From the NCBI GenBank assembly GCA_020081605.1, contig JAHREC010000013.1:6262001-6326000 (forward strand): a stretch of 64,000 nt of DNA, in the 5' to 3' direction. Shown here one piece after another: positions 23,882 through 35,102 of the stretch. Each line of letters begins with the position of its first letter. The first letter of the stretch is position 1. Source of the stretch: Albifimbria verrucaria. Taxonomy: Eukaryota; Ascomycota; Sordariomycetes; Hypocreales; Stachybotryaceae. Below the pieces are notes generated by a model. That model was given only the letters and a program-made list of their open reading frames with translations, made no database searches and had not been told where the DNA came from. A program made the translations under genes and the position numbers.

Positions 23882-26800
23882 ATGCTGCAACAGCAACAAC
23901 CAGCTCCGCCCGCGGGCCCAGACAGGTCCAACAGCCTGCAGCGCATGCTGGAGCTGGAGAAGCAATTTATGGTAAATTTCCTGCTCCCGACTAGGTCTTG
24001 TCATGCTTCTGTCCGTGACTTACACTGACATGCTCTTCTCTTAGTACCAACGGCTACAAGCGCTTTCACCAAACGACTCCCCATCCACAGTAGCCAACCT
24101 TCTCCCACACGCACAAACGCCCCATCTCGACGACCTGAACTCGCTCCTCAGAATGGCCCTCGCCAAAGCAGTAGATCGCCTCGTCGGGGTTCATTTTCCG
24201 TTCAGCAGGCCCCTCTGGTCATCCATGCTGACTCGTTCGCCTCTACCTCTGCCTCCGCCTCCAAGCCCGTCAGCAGCATCGCCGACCAATACACAAGCCT
24301 AATTGCCATGGTCGACGAGATGCAACCACCGTCTGCGACCACGCCTTCCGACAAGCCCAGTCCCAAGGTCGTCGCATTCCAATTCCCGCCAGAATTCGAG
24401 GACCGAAAGTCCCTGTGCCAGTCGCCCAGCTGGGAGGCCTACGACAGGCGCAAGAAGGAAAAGCGGGACGAAAAGAAGGAGGAAAAGCGAAGGGAGGAGG
24501 AACGAAAACGAGAGGACAAGCGGCGAGAGGAGGAACGGAAGCGGGAAGAGAAGAGGCGCGAGGAACAGAGAAAACGAGAGGAAAAGAGAAAGGAGGAGGA
24601 GCGTAAGAAAGAGGACGAGATACGAGCCCAGCAGAACGCAGCCAAGAAGCCACTGGCATCGAAGCCAAGGCGACTCAGCAAACCACCGCCAGCATCTGCT
24701 CAAACCCTTGACGAGATCAAGGCCGCTTCATCCACCGCTCGACCTGCGCCGAGGACCCAGAAACCCAGGCCCAACAGCGCTCTCGGTCTGATGTTCTCCA
24801 ATCCTGACGACAATGCTGAGCGCTCCACTCGCAAGCGCTCTGGTTCCTTCACCTCCCTCATCAGGGCCCCGTTTGAGCACCGCCGCGCATCCTTCGACCA
24901 CTCGGCCGAGGGCGGCTTCATCGGTGGCATCAAGCTGGAGCAAGAGCGCTTCGACGCCGAACAGCGCGCCAACGAGGCCAACATTCACCCTGCTCTTCGA
25001 AAGACTCAGGAGAACTCCAGGTCTCCTTCTCCCCAGCGGTCTCCTCACCCTCCCGCTGCCCGTGCTGAATCCGCCCAGCGTCGCGCATACCCGCCCATCA
25101 CTATTCTTACCGCTTCTAGCAAGACCAGGTCGCTGGCCGCCCCGGATCTTAGTCGGATCGACAGGCTGCGAGCGCGTGTTGGTCTCAAGTCTGCGCCCAG
25201 GACTTCTAGCGCCGATGGCAGACTCGACGCCTCTGCTCGACCTGCCGAGACAAAGGGGTTCAGTACCAGCAACACATCGCTGCCGACCTACGAAAGCAGC
25301 GTTGAGAAGCCCACGGCATCACAGAGCAAGGAAGCTCCTGTGCCCAAGTCCCCGGGTCTTACGCCGGAGCCTCTGCGGTTGAGGACCGACAAGACGGGTG
25401 GTGCTAAGCGCAACATCAACGAGAAACAATTAAACATCAAGATCCCGCAGAAAGACGACGGACGTAGCCTCGAAGTTTCTGCTAAATCATCACCCATGAC
25501 TCCTAGAGACCATAATATTCAGACGAAAACCAAGGACAACGAGCCCAAACTCTCGGATTTGATGGCAAAGGAAGGGCAAGAACCGAGCATGCTGCTGCCT
25601 CCTCTCCGCCCCCTCGAAAGAGCCCCAAGAGGAGCCTGGCTACCAGCTCGAGTGCCTCATCTCCATCGACTGCTACGCCGCGTCTGCATTCTGCTACCAC
25701 TCCTTCAAGTGGAACTGACCCGGCTCAAGATATCCTTGGCCTCTTCAACGCACCATACACACCACCATCTCTAGAATTGAACCCTGGAGGCATGACGCCT
25801 AAGACCCGAGCTAACGAGGACACTGCGAAGGTTGCAGACCATGATGCTCGAGTGAACTCACTGGGTATTTCTACACGACCTAATACTACGGTCTCCAAGC
25901 CTACGCCAGTAGCAGAGCCTTCGGCAAAGAAGTCCACTGAGCGTAGGCTAAAGGATACTGCGAAACCATCTCTTGGAAGATTGGCGACCGATCATTCGAA
26001 AGCAGAGAAGCCGAGGAGACGTCAGCCCACGTCTGGGGATAGCGACCGCTCTTTGGGCAACCTAATTCTTGCTAACCGTCCTATCTCCAGCGCTTCCGAG
26101 ACGTCATCCTCTGAGGAGCTACAATATCATTCTCCAATGAGTACACCGGGCACATCTCGCCCACAGTCTGAGAAGGAACTTACTCCTGTTCCTACAGACA
26201 CCGAGCTTGGCCCTGCGTTAGGCGAGCGCCGCAAGTCGACACAGTTGAAGCACCAGATCCCGGCCGAGGAGTTGCCCTCCCGCCGGCATATACACGCCAC
26301 CACCACCGCAAGCCCAGCCAGCACAGCGAAATCGATAAGGACATCGAGCTCGATCGTATCCAGGCCGCCGCGCGCAAGGTCATGGCCGCGTTTCCCCGGC
26401 CTCACCGCCACGCGCAGACAGAAGGACGCAGTCGGATCCAGATGTAGCCGCTAGTGCCGGCTTCCTCCCGAAGCTGAAGCTGCAGCCGCTGAAGCGCAAG
26501 GACAAGAGTAAGCTGGGCCAAGTGACAGGAGCTACGGACGTGGACAAGGAAAAGGAGGGAAGAAGATCTTTGCTTGAAGGGCATGTCAGGGCAAAGTCAG
26601 CGGTGCATCTGCCACACATCCCCAAGCCGCATCTTGCACCTCCGTCGCCAGCTCTCAGCCCCATGAGCCTGCCGACGCCGACGTTCCACCCTCCGCACTC
26701 GTCATCCTCATCGCTTGACGTTTCCAGTAAAGCCTCCTGCAGCCCACGTATGCCCCTCGCACGAGTACCGACAGCCGCCGCCCTCGTCCCAGCACTGAAA

Positions 26801-27056
26801 GCACCCGCGACGGCGACGGCGCCCCGTGGCCAAGATGTTTGTTGAATGCTGCGGCTGCAAATACTACCACGACCTGCCTAGCCGGCTATACGAAGCCATG
26901 GTAAACCCCGAGGCGGCACTCAGCCCAGGCGATATGGCTGCGTACAAGGGCTCGATATCCATGACGGTTAAGTGCCCATGGTGCCAGCACGACATGAGCA
27001 CCAAGTGCTGCGCGGGGCTGGCAGCCATGGTGTACGTGAAGGAGAGACTGCACTGA
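23882..27056 (+). CDS. Large low-complexity protein with charged single helix and C-terminal Cys-rich domain; function unknown
   Basis: About 1,035 aa. Exon 1 starts MLQQQQPAPPAG and ends EKQFM, followed by an intron at 23972-24044 (73 bp). At about 165-230 lies an uninterrupted K/R/E tract ('KREDKRREEERKREEKRR') typical of a stable single alpha-helix. A long Ser/Pro-rich region follows, with a helical 'DKDIELDRIQAAARKVMAAF' segment near 830. The last 72 residues form a compact domain: 'FVECCGCKYYHDLP', 'VKCPWCQHDMSTKCCAG' and 'VYVKERLH'. Its paired CxxC-type motifs suggest metal binding. I recall this C-terminal domain as conserved in uncharacterised fungal proteins. One base is lost near 24079, 25574, 26275, 26394, 26743 and 26822, so the Cys-rich domain would be split off by a naive gene call. 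Confidence 0.72.
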
Positions 27057-27789
27057 AGAGGTTCAGGAAGACGTAATATTAATTCACTGCTGTTTTGTTT
27101 CTAGGGGAATGGAGGTATTATGGAGGCATTTGGCGTTTGGGCGGTCATCTACGATGGTAACATGGCATTGCATGGCTAGTTAAAATGAATAATCAAGGAG
27201 GACTCTTATGAAATGGGAGGCATTAATGACTTGGGGGTAGTATGTAAGATAATTAATGATCAGTTGACATGTAACCTTCATGATGCCTGCTTGTGCACTT
27301 GGTGTGCAATCGACGAATCTGGAATGGGATGTTGGTGACTGAACGATGGGAATTCCACGGATATTTATTGAAGCTTCAATAATATTCCACAAGAACCTAG
27401 AGCCTTCATCTGTAGAAGTTGCCATTGATCAGAACACAGTCAATGAAAATCACGACCAGCTTACCAAGCCATCCCTATCTCTCCAGCGACACCCCATTTT
27501 TGATCCTGTGTGTGCAAGGCTGGGCACCGCATAAGAGAAGGAAGAGAGGAAGAAGAGAGGAAGAAGAGGGTAAGAAGAGAGGAAGAAGAGAAAAAAGAAG
27601 ATAAAATAAAAGAGAAAAGAAAAAGACTATGACTCACGGAAAGAGCATCGGGCTTTGAGAACGAAGAATATGAGCAGTGAAGAGGTTTAAATGGAGGCGT
27701 GGCCGTGATCAAGGGATTGGATTGATGCTACATAAGCACCTACAGAACTATTTTGATGTAAAATAACTGCCTCCTCGTGGTCCTGAGCC
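27057..27789. other. Intergenic region with purine tract
   Basis: Convergent 3' flanks. Only the GA-rich tract stands out. Confidence 0.5.
27534..27625. repeat. Purine (GA-rich) tract
   Basis: About 90 bp almost free of pyrimidines on the plus strand, built from AGAAG/AGAGG-like units. Confidence 0.8.
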
Positions 27790-28483
27790 CTACGCCTTGT
27801 CATTGCCTCTTGGTGGTGGCCACCAACCCTTTAACTGTGAGTCCTCGCGAATAGTATTAATGTCGAAGTCTGGATTAGATAGCAGGTAATACCAGACCAA
27901 TTCCTTACGAGGGTTGATTGCATGTGCATAAATAATATCCTCACGGGCAAGGTGGCCTATTCGAAACCGCCCCAAGTCCCCAGCGTGTTGCTATGGACCT
28001 CGAGACAACCTATCCATCTAGGATTGTCGCTTATATCAGAGAGCGGGTACATACGAGTGTATTTCATCGATTGATATCCCTTTTGAAGCGGAGCGCGCCA
28101 GCTCCCTCGATGACATGGTCTTGGTTTCTTAGGACATTTCTTTCGTCCCAGTAAAACCCTGTGTGCATCAAAGCTGGAAGATCTTTTGCAACGATGCAAA
28201 GCGTGGCAAACCACGGCTTATTGCCCATTTCGATTGGGGCTGGCTCGTTGGCGCCACCAGGGATAATAAAATCCGAGCGTAGCCAACCGGATACTTTGCC
28301 ATCGAGATAGCGTTGGTACAGGTCCTGGTGAGGGATCTGTGCGGCTGTTGAGTTGATGACTTCGTACGGCGGCGGCGGGTCTCTGTCTGTTGTCGTTTGA
28401 TGTCCCGCTTTGGGTTCCGGTGCAGAGCTCGGTATCAGCGCTGACTTCGTGTGGTGATTGTCGGAGGACTGGTATGAACCCAT
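27790..28483 (-). CDS. Hypothetical protein with a PPxY motif
   Basis: About 231 aa, no intron needed. The N-terminus is Ser/Pro-rich and contains 'DPPPPYEVI', a PPxY motif of the kind bound by WW domains (for example Rsp5-type ubiquitin ligases). The rest looks globular: 'QDLYQRYLDGKVSGWL', 'GFYWDERNVLRNQDHVIEGA', 'YTRMYPLSD', 'IGHLAREDIIYAHAINPR' and the tail 'GWWPPPRGNDKA'. I do not recognise a family. Two single-base losses (near 28102 and 27968-27971) separate three frames that join naturally once each gains a G. An alternative reading with a spliced intron near 27970-28070 fits less well because it meets stop codons. Confidence 0.5.
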
Positions 28484-29433
28484 AGTGACGAGTTGGACTT
28501 GAAGGCGGACTTGTCACGAGGATAGCTGGTATGATTCGAGTCAGGGTGATCTTTGAAGTGATGTGACTTGAGGAGAGTCACACGGACGTCGAAGAAGGAG
28601 CCGGAAGTGATAAGTAGTCGGATATTGACGATGTGTATAGGGGATGTTGTTTTATCTCTGCTAAGGGGCCGGATAAGACTTGTTTATGTAGTGAGCGGTT
28701 ATGGAAAAGCACATCAAGGTTGCCAACACGTGGTGCCAGCGGTGGTTTGAGTTCAAGTCCAGAAGGGTGATGGGGAGAACAGCCCTGCAAGCCTCCAAGG
28801 TGGACGCAGTCACCTACCTTGGGTGAAGTGAAGGTTGGCACAGAAGCGAACTAACCCTGGATGGTAACTTCAAGCCCTGCTAGCACAAGCAAAAAGTAAC
28901 AGGCCTACATTAGAAGCCAAGAGCCTCTTTCGGAGCAGCGTCATGTTAAGTTCCATTTCCATACGCGCATTTCCACAGCCCATGAGCCCACCAATCCAGG
29001 ATCTGATATGCCAACTACTCATTCCACAAGGTAGCAGGAGGAACGTAAACGCGAGGCTGCCGTGGTGCAATGACCGAGTATTGCGATTAGAGGTAGCAAC
29101 GAACCGAGCAACAGCGTATCTTGACTCAACAGAAAGAGCAATAAGGTGTGTACATGGGGTTCATACCTTAGGCCCGAGGTACCAACCTACCTACCTACCT
29201 CTTACCCAGTTACAGGCAGGTAGATAAGGTAAGTACTAAGGCAGTGAAGTGTCATTGGCGTCAATCTCCTCTTGCCTCTTTCCTTGGTGCTTGAAGTCAG
29301 ATATGACAGACAGGGCAGGCCCAAGACAGAAAGACAAGGTGGTTTATCAACTCGAATCCCCTCTTCGTTTCCCTTCTTCTTTTCTTCTTTTTCCCTCACA
29401 TCACCATTAATTTTTTTGTTTTTTAAAAACAAA
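28484..29433. other. Intergenic region
   Basis: No supported gene. It contains a CCTA repeat near 29186 and then C/T-rich DNA leading into the next gene. Confidence 0.5.
29186..29201. repeat. CCTA tetranucleotide repeat, half of an imperfect inverted repeat
   Basis: About four CCTA units, followed within 30 bp by GGTAG/AAGGTAAG, a loose inverted copy. A similar short palindrome (CCTAAGTAGG) occurs near 31790. Confidence 0.6.
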
Positions 29434-30121
29434 ATGTTTTGGTCGTAAGTCTTCTCCCATATCTTCCATTCCTCTTCCGATTCTCTTCCATTTCTCTTCC
29501 ATGTCTCTTCTATGTCTCTTCCGTGTCTCTTCTATTTTTTCTTCCATTCTCTCCTCCTTCTTTTCCATCCTCACTTACACTCTTACCTCCTATTATTCCC
29601 TCTTCCAATCTGTCTTCCAATCTATTTTCCAATCTCTCTTCCACTCCCTCTCCTTCTCTCTCTTCCTGTCGTTCTCTCTTCTTATAGTCCCCCTTCTCTT
29701 CTTGTCATTCATCACCAGAAACTTGACCTCCCTGCTGACATACTCTGGTAGAAATCTTAACATCATCACCATTCGGGCCGAGCCCGCCCACATCCATGCC
29801 CGGCTAGCCAGACAGCCAAACCCCACTCCCAACTCCTCGACCGCTCCCACCGCGCCCGCCGTTGCCGGCTCCGCAGCCCCCTCGCCCAACCCATCCCTGA
29901 TGGGTCCGTCCCCCTCCTGGGACAACCTCGTAAGTCGATGTCACACACTTTTGGTGAATGGTGCTAATGCTGTCATGCTTACACAGTCTGGTCTCAGCAC
30001 CAGCAATGGAGGAGGGACGGGCAGGGCAGGAGGGTCTTCTGCCGAGCGTCAACGGCGAGGACTTGAGGGAGTGGTCGTGGAGGTCAACCCGGGTGGGGCG
30101 ACCCTGGAGGCAGGGCCTTAG
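29434..30121 (+). CDS. Small hypothetical protein with a tiny first exon and long pyrimidine-rich intron
   Basis: Predicted 107 aa in three exons: 11 bases (ATG TTT TGG TC), then intron 29445-29751 (307 bp, GTAAGT to AG), exon 29752-29929, intron 29930-29986 (57 bp, with a GCTAAT branch-like site) and exon 29987-30121. The product reads MFWS-NLNIITIRAEP, a Pro/Ala/Ser-rich middle, 'SPSWDNL' and a Gly-rich end. All junctions keep frame with no base repair, which supports the model. No family recognised. Another frame in the last exon ('LPSVNGEDLREW') is an alternative if a base is missing there. Confidence 0.4.
29449..29700. repeat. Polypyrimidine tract with CTCTTCC-like units
   Basis: About 250 bp of nearly pure C/T on the plus strand, made of degenerate CTCTTCCAT / CTCTTCTAT units, filling the predicted first intron. 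Confidence 0.8.
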
Positions 30122-30772
30122 GGGCTCGTCCTCGCCTTCGGGGTCTTGGCTGTCTGGCTGGTGCAAATCCTCCATGGATGAGGGCAGGGCTCCGGCCCGG
30201 ATGGTGATGAACAACAACATCATTAAAAAAACGTACATAAATATTTTTATTTTTTATCAATAAAAGCGTTGGTTTTACTCTTTTGTCTCATTTCATTGTG
30301 AAGTTCTACAATTGTCTCTTGCTTTCATCACTTGGGCACCTCCGAAGACGCCATGCGAATGCAGAATCGATGGGCCAAAAGACATGCATTGAAAGCCACA
30401 TTGGAGATACTATCGGTGACTTAATTGTCTGCTGGGCTATGGTTTTGTTCATCGAATCTTTATATCAACGCACCTCGGTAAACTTCTCTTACGATTAATG
30501 TCGTCCAGTGTTATTTCATGGATTGACAGTATCGTGCTTCTTGTGCTCGTATGTGGTACGGAACACCATATGAAGACTGGGAGTATTGCTTCCACCCTAG
30601 AGACTGAGGCCTTCATCGACATGAGGGGTACTGAAGACGCACCAGTGGACATGAATCGCGAATTCTCAGAGGGTGAAATTGGTAGATTAGGAGTACGTGA
30701 TATGGGCGACACCAAACCTGTCAAACCCAGCATTTGCTAAAACGTGAAAGAACATTTGCGCAACAAATCTTA
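30122..30772. other. Intergenic between convergent genes
   Basis: An 80-codon open frame at 30498-30740 (+) has no recognisable domain or splice context, and I do not call it. Confidence 0.45.
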
Positions 30773-31584
30773 TTATGAGCGTCCATACATGACCAAAACA
30801 CCAGCTCCCACAGCCGCAAGAGACCCAACCCATGGGACGAGCTTTGCACTGGCTGCTAGCAAATCCCTCTTGACCTTGTCCTTGACGGTTCTCTGGAGGG
30901 CCTCTGTTTCGTTGACCCAGGAAACTCCGAAGTGGGTACTGGACGATCCAGGAACTTGCACAGCGGCTCCCAACCGTCGCCGATGCGGTACTCCAGCAGC
31001 TGCTCTTTAGGAACGGCTGCCCGGATTCGAGCATAATGAGACTCGTAGGTGGCACGGGCATTGCGTCGCGCCTCATCGGGCGTTTGGGCGGAGAACCAGC
31101 CCAGGATCATCTTGCGTGAGGCCATGCCAGCCTCGGAGCCGAGGATGGGCTCGATGACGTTGAGCGAGAAGGAGGCAACGGGGCCCCAGAGCTGGCCGAG
31201 GACGGCCTCGTCGACGCTGCGGAACCACTTGTCAAAGTCTCGCTCCACGAGGATGACCTTGGCTTCTGGGTAAGCCTCGATCAGCTCCGTGGCGAAGATG
31301 GAAGCAACGTCGGTGGTAGCCTCGTAGGGGCCGTATAGCTCGTCCCACTGCTCACGCGTGAAGGGCTTGCCAGTATATGTGGGCAAGTTGGTAAATGTGG
31401 CGTCGGCAGCGCGGTGAAGAATCTTCCAATCCTCTGGCGAATCAATGGCTTTGACGCCGTGGTAGACGCCATCGTAGCCCAGGACCTCGAGAGCCTCAGC
31501 CATGGAGGCGGTGCCGGTGCGCATGGCACCCAGGGCGAGGACTTTCATTTCGCGACGAGGTTTGGCTGCCATTTGCGATGACAT
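30773..31584 (-). CDS. Sulfotransferase-like P-loop protein (PF17784 type) with C-terminal membrane anchor
   Basis: About 270 aa. The start 'KVLALGAMRTGTASMAEALE' is the P-loop/5'-phosphosulfate-binding signature of the fungal 'sulfotransferase 4' family. 'FTNLPTYTGKPFTREQWDEL', 'AYPEAKVILVERDFDKWFRS' and 'EYRIGDGWEPLCKFL' follow in the usual order. The last residues 'LVPWVGSLAAVGAGVLVMYG' form a hydrophobic segment that could anchor the protein. Sulfotransferases move sulfate from PAPS, but most members of this fungal family are uncharacterised. One C is missing in the FP-WVNE segment near 30920, and without it the protein loses its last 50 residues. Confidence 0.82.
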
Positions 31585-32237
31585 GATGATGGAGCAACGC
31601 GAGGGAGAAGGCTAGCACTTAGCGCGTAGCTACTTGGTCTTGTGCCTCCTTTAAAGACCAAAAGCAAAGACTAGGCGAGACAGGCCCTCCCTGTCGGTGT
31701 GCTCGGGTGGTCGGAAGACGGACCCTCGGCGGGCAAGGCATCCAATCGCAGGCCGCCTTGGGTCTCAAAATAGGACTGCCTGTAAACTACCTAAGTAGGA
31801 AATTGCTTCAGCGCTGCTTTACGCTACCGGGGCCTACATTCACGAGCAGAAATATGTCAATGATGCGCACTCACTGATGGTTGTCTTTCCAAAGTTGATT
31901 GAAATTGGTGGTGGTTGCTTAGAGTGAGCATTGATGCCATTCTGCACGTCTGTATTCATGAAGAGAAAAACACTCTAGCCTCAGCTCCCTGTAGTGAGTG
32001 AATGGGTGATGATAGTGGCTACAGACATCATATCAGACAGAGACTGCTATTGACAACCTTGATCTGCCCTTACATGTTCACTAATTCATTGAAACTCCGT
32101 GCTATATAAATAATTCGGGCCCTCTCTCCCTTTCGCCTTCTCTCTCTCACCATGAGCTTTAGTTGCTACAGGCACAGCAGCAAGCACAAACCAAGACACG
32201 ACCGACTCTAATGCTAGTAATCCAACCCGCGGCAACC
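31585..32237. other. Divergent intergenic region
   Basis: Holds the promoter of the sulfotransferase-like gene (-) and the TATA-like site of the next gene (+). A short palindrome CCTAAGTAGG lies near 31790. Confidence 0.5.
32103..32110 (+). promoter_or_regulatory. TATA box (TATATAAA) followed by a C/T tract
   Basis: TATATAAA, then a CTCTCTCC-rich initiator-like stretch, then the gene at 32238. The spacing suits a fungal core promoter. Confidence 0.55.
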
Positions 32238-33107
32238 ATGACAGAGCTGTCACCTTATCATGGCAGTCTGCGCGAAGAATGTCTTAGCTTGATCCAGACG
32301 CTGGAGAGCCTCTTCTACCGTCACATCTCCGCCGTAGGTGCACCGAAATTCCCCTGGAGCTGGTGTGTAAGATTCATTCTCTGCTGCGCATGAGACCCGA
32401 CGAGAAAGAGTGGAGTTTGCAATCATTTGTTTGGGACATGAGTTGTATCTACTACACCCAAGGTGAGTGTTGATGCGCTCCAATGCTCCATGATCGAGCC
32501 AGTCTTGGCAGTTATGGTTCTTACACCAGCACAGACGTGGTCACGGATCGTCCACCCGAGCAGCGTCCGAGTGATATGCTGTCCCCTCGAGTGTCACGAG
32601 CAGATGTGGAGGCGATGATGAAAATGACCATCCCCAGCAATATGAGTCCAAGGTTTCTGTGCGCAAAGGCAGCAACCCGGGTCCTCGACACTCTTCGTTT
32701 TATAGCACATTTGCCTGAACGCTCATTCCTTGGGTATCCTCTCCTTAATAATACCCAAACGAAGCAAAGAGGTGAGCACACCTGCATCCCTCCATCTTGA
32801 CCATGGCTGACGTCTCTTCCTAGCGCCCGCTGGATGCAAGCCTTGCAACGCTGTAGGCTTTTCCGACGGCATTATTACCGCCTCCGGCATTCCTGAGCAG
32901 TACAACAGCCCGACGGGTGATCACTTTCGAACTACCAGCTCACCGGAGTCGGCAGTGGATGCTTCGGAGACAGTGACACTGCTGGAGAGACTGGATAACT
33001 GCCAGCGTAAAAGGGATGAGTTGCTTCGACAGAACTCTGAATTGGCGGAACTGGTAGCGCAGCTGCAGCAGCAATTGGCGGACCTGCTGAGATATGGGCG
33101 GAGCTAG
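32238..33107 (+). CDS. Hypothetical protein with C-terminal coiled coil
   Basis: Predicted about 250 aa in three exons. Exon 1 encodes 'MTELSPYHGSLREECLSLIQ', then 'CTEIPLELVCKIHSLLRMR' and 'FVWDMSCIYYTQ'. Intron 32463-32529 (67 bp) follows. Exon 2 includes 'MTIPSNMSPRFLCAKAATRV', then intron 32772-32823 (52 bp). Exon 3 starts APAGCKPCNAVG and ends in a heptad-like coil 'TLLERLDNCQRKRDELL' / 'AELVAQLQQQLADLL'. The IPLELVCKIHSLL segment vaguely recalls an F-box helix, but this is weak. Two bases must be added (near 32328 and at the first splice junction). Not recognised. Confidence 0.42.
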
Positions 33108-33414
33108 AATGTTGGAAGGGTTGTGGGGACTTGATGCTTGGGATAGGGAGGGATGGATGACGGATGTTGATTTAACCTCTCCAGGAAGCCTCCAAATAAT
33201 GGTGATAACTCCTTTGTCATCTGGAGCTTCCGCACCTGCAAGTAATCCATTCAGAACTGACAGCTGTCAGTAATTTGCCATATCTCAAGGGTAGCTAGCT
33301 GCAGACTCAACTCCTGCCTTCTTACCTGCCACCATTCCAATTTGAAGTCTAAGATTGCATGCCCAACAATCTCCTTCTCTCAGTATTTGAATATCATCCA
33401 CACCAATCCATGAC
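33108..33414. other. Short intergenic spacer
   Basis: 307 bp upstream of the first of the two tandem coiled-coil genes. Nothing distinctive. Confidence 0.5.
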
Positions 33415-34478
33415 ATGGATTCCTCAACAGTGGTTGCCCTGATCGCGTTCCACTCGCTTAGCGATACACTGCATTGTCTTCGGCATCTTGAGAATCTTCT
33501 ATGCGCTCTTCGTGCACATGGACCCCTTTGTGCTGACACCGCAGTTAATTTAACAATCACCCAGTATGTTAAGAATGGAATTCTCAACAACAAAGGGAAA
33601 AAGTTGAGCATTGCTCTTTTGCAAAACTTTGCCAGGGATTGGGAGAGCATCTGTCTAGAGGTATGCACTAATCTACCCTTGCTTTGGACAATGTTGACAC
33701 CCCCAGCTTTCATGCCAACGCTGGCTTTAACCACAGACACAAAATATGACGCTATCCGCCTTAGTAAAGGCGATCTCCGAGCAATAATTTCACAAGATGA
33801 AAACAAGGCCGCGTGGCACGAGCCCAACCGGCCTGCTGACAATCTGTACCGTTCCGTGTCCATCAAATGCAATGAGGCTTGGGAAGGTCTCAGCATCAAC
33901 TCGCTGTACAACCAGCGTGTGGCACTTATACCAGCAAAAAACAATTGGAATTTGGGATCAGACACTGAAATGACAATCCAACTGAAAGACAAGAACAGGA
34001 TAACGCGAAAAGATGAAGGGGAACCATTGACTACTGAAAAGTACCTCCAGGACTACGCAGACACATACGAACGGCTGACCAAGGCCTTGTGTGAGGAATC
34101 GACCAATATCAGAAGTAAAAACTTAAAGCTGATTTATGAGAATGATCATCTTGACAAAGAAACTCAAAAGCTCGAGACCAAGAAACGAAAACTTGAGGAA
34201 GACAAGCTCGCGAAGGATGTGGCAGAGTCCGAGAGACTGCAGCGAGAACGACAAGAATTAGAGGCCCAAAAGTCCATCCGCTGGAAAGAAGATAGAAGAC
34301 TCAAGAAATTAAGTTTGAGGTTAAAAATGAACAAAAGATGCTGGATAAACAGTGGAATGAATTCCAAGACAAGAAGGAGATTTTTGAGGAGGAGAAGCAA
34401 CAGTTTGAGGAGGGAAAGCTCAAGCTCCAAAAAGAGTTGCACTCATTGTTTCCCAGGGAAATCGAGGAGGGAAACTAG
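33415..34478 (+). CDS. Unrecognised coiled-coil protein, tandem copy A
   Basis: About 354 aa as read, or about 329 if a GTATGC...CCACAG segment (33661-33736) is an intron. The N-terminus is helical and leucine-rich ('MDSSTVVALIAFHSLSDTL', 'LRHLENLLCALRAHG'). The middle carries 'TKYDAIRLSKGDLRAI' and 'RPADNLYRSVSIKCNEAW'. From about residue 225 it is a long charged coiled coil that keeps heptads to the end ('FEEEKQQFEEGKLKLQKEL'). One A is missing near 34306-34308; without it the coil reads into a basic nonsense tail. The next gene has the same layout and length. No domain recognised. Confidence 0.5.
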
Positions 34479-35102
34479 GAAAATAAATCTGGTTGAATGG
34501 GATGGATTTGCTTGCATCATTATGGTGAGGCATAGAGGATTTTGACGAACTGGATACATCTGGATATAACTTGCGGCAGATGGACACGAAGATGGAGACT
34601 CTGAGCCACGGAAGCAAAATCTAGAGAGACCAGAACAATATTCGTGCTAGATTTAGAATATAGAGATATTTAGGAATCACCGCCAGAGGCCAAGGATTCA
34701 CGCAACATGGCCGAGGAAGCGCCGTATTTGTGGTGTTGAACGTGGTGGAAAGGCAGCGTCGTGGAGGGGTAAACGCTTGCCGAGAGAATGCCTTTCCATA
34801 AGTGGGAGAATCCCATGGCTCAGAGCAGACAGCACCGTGAGATGAGATGTGGAAAATGTGCTTCCAATTCACAACTGGATTGAAGCTGTTGTTGTGAATC
34901 CTCATCAGTTGACAGTTGTAAAGGGCAGGTACTTCTGAGCAGGTACCTTTACTGTGAGAGGTAGCTCTAGAATCCGCTCCTCGTGATCTTCCACCTCCAC
35001 TCTCCATTTCCACCTTGCAACGTCACGGAGAAATCACCATCACCAAATATTGCACTTTTACATCTGCCACCGAGAGCAAATTTCCATCCTCAGGTCGCTG
35101 TG
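34479..35102. other. Spacer between tandem copies
   Basis: 624 bp. No gene supported. Confidence 0.5.

Noticed and set aside
24270..24703. Long minus-strand Leu/Phe/Ser/Arg-rich frames
   Set aside because: Mirror of the K/R/E single-helix segment on the plus strand.
28720..28790. GTTCAAGTCC, a B-box-like string
   Set aside because: No matching stem and no A-box at the right distance on either strand.
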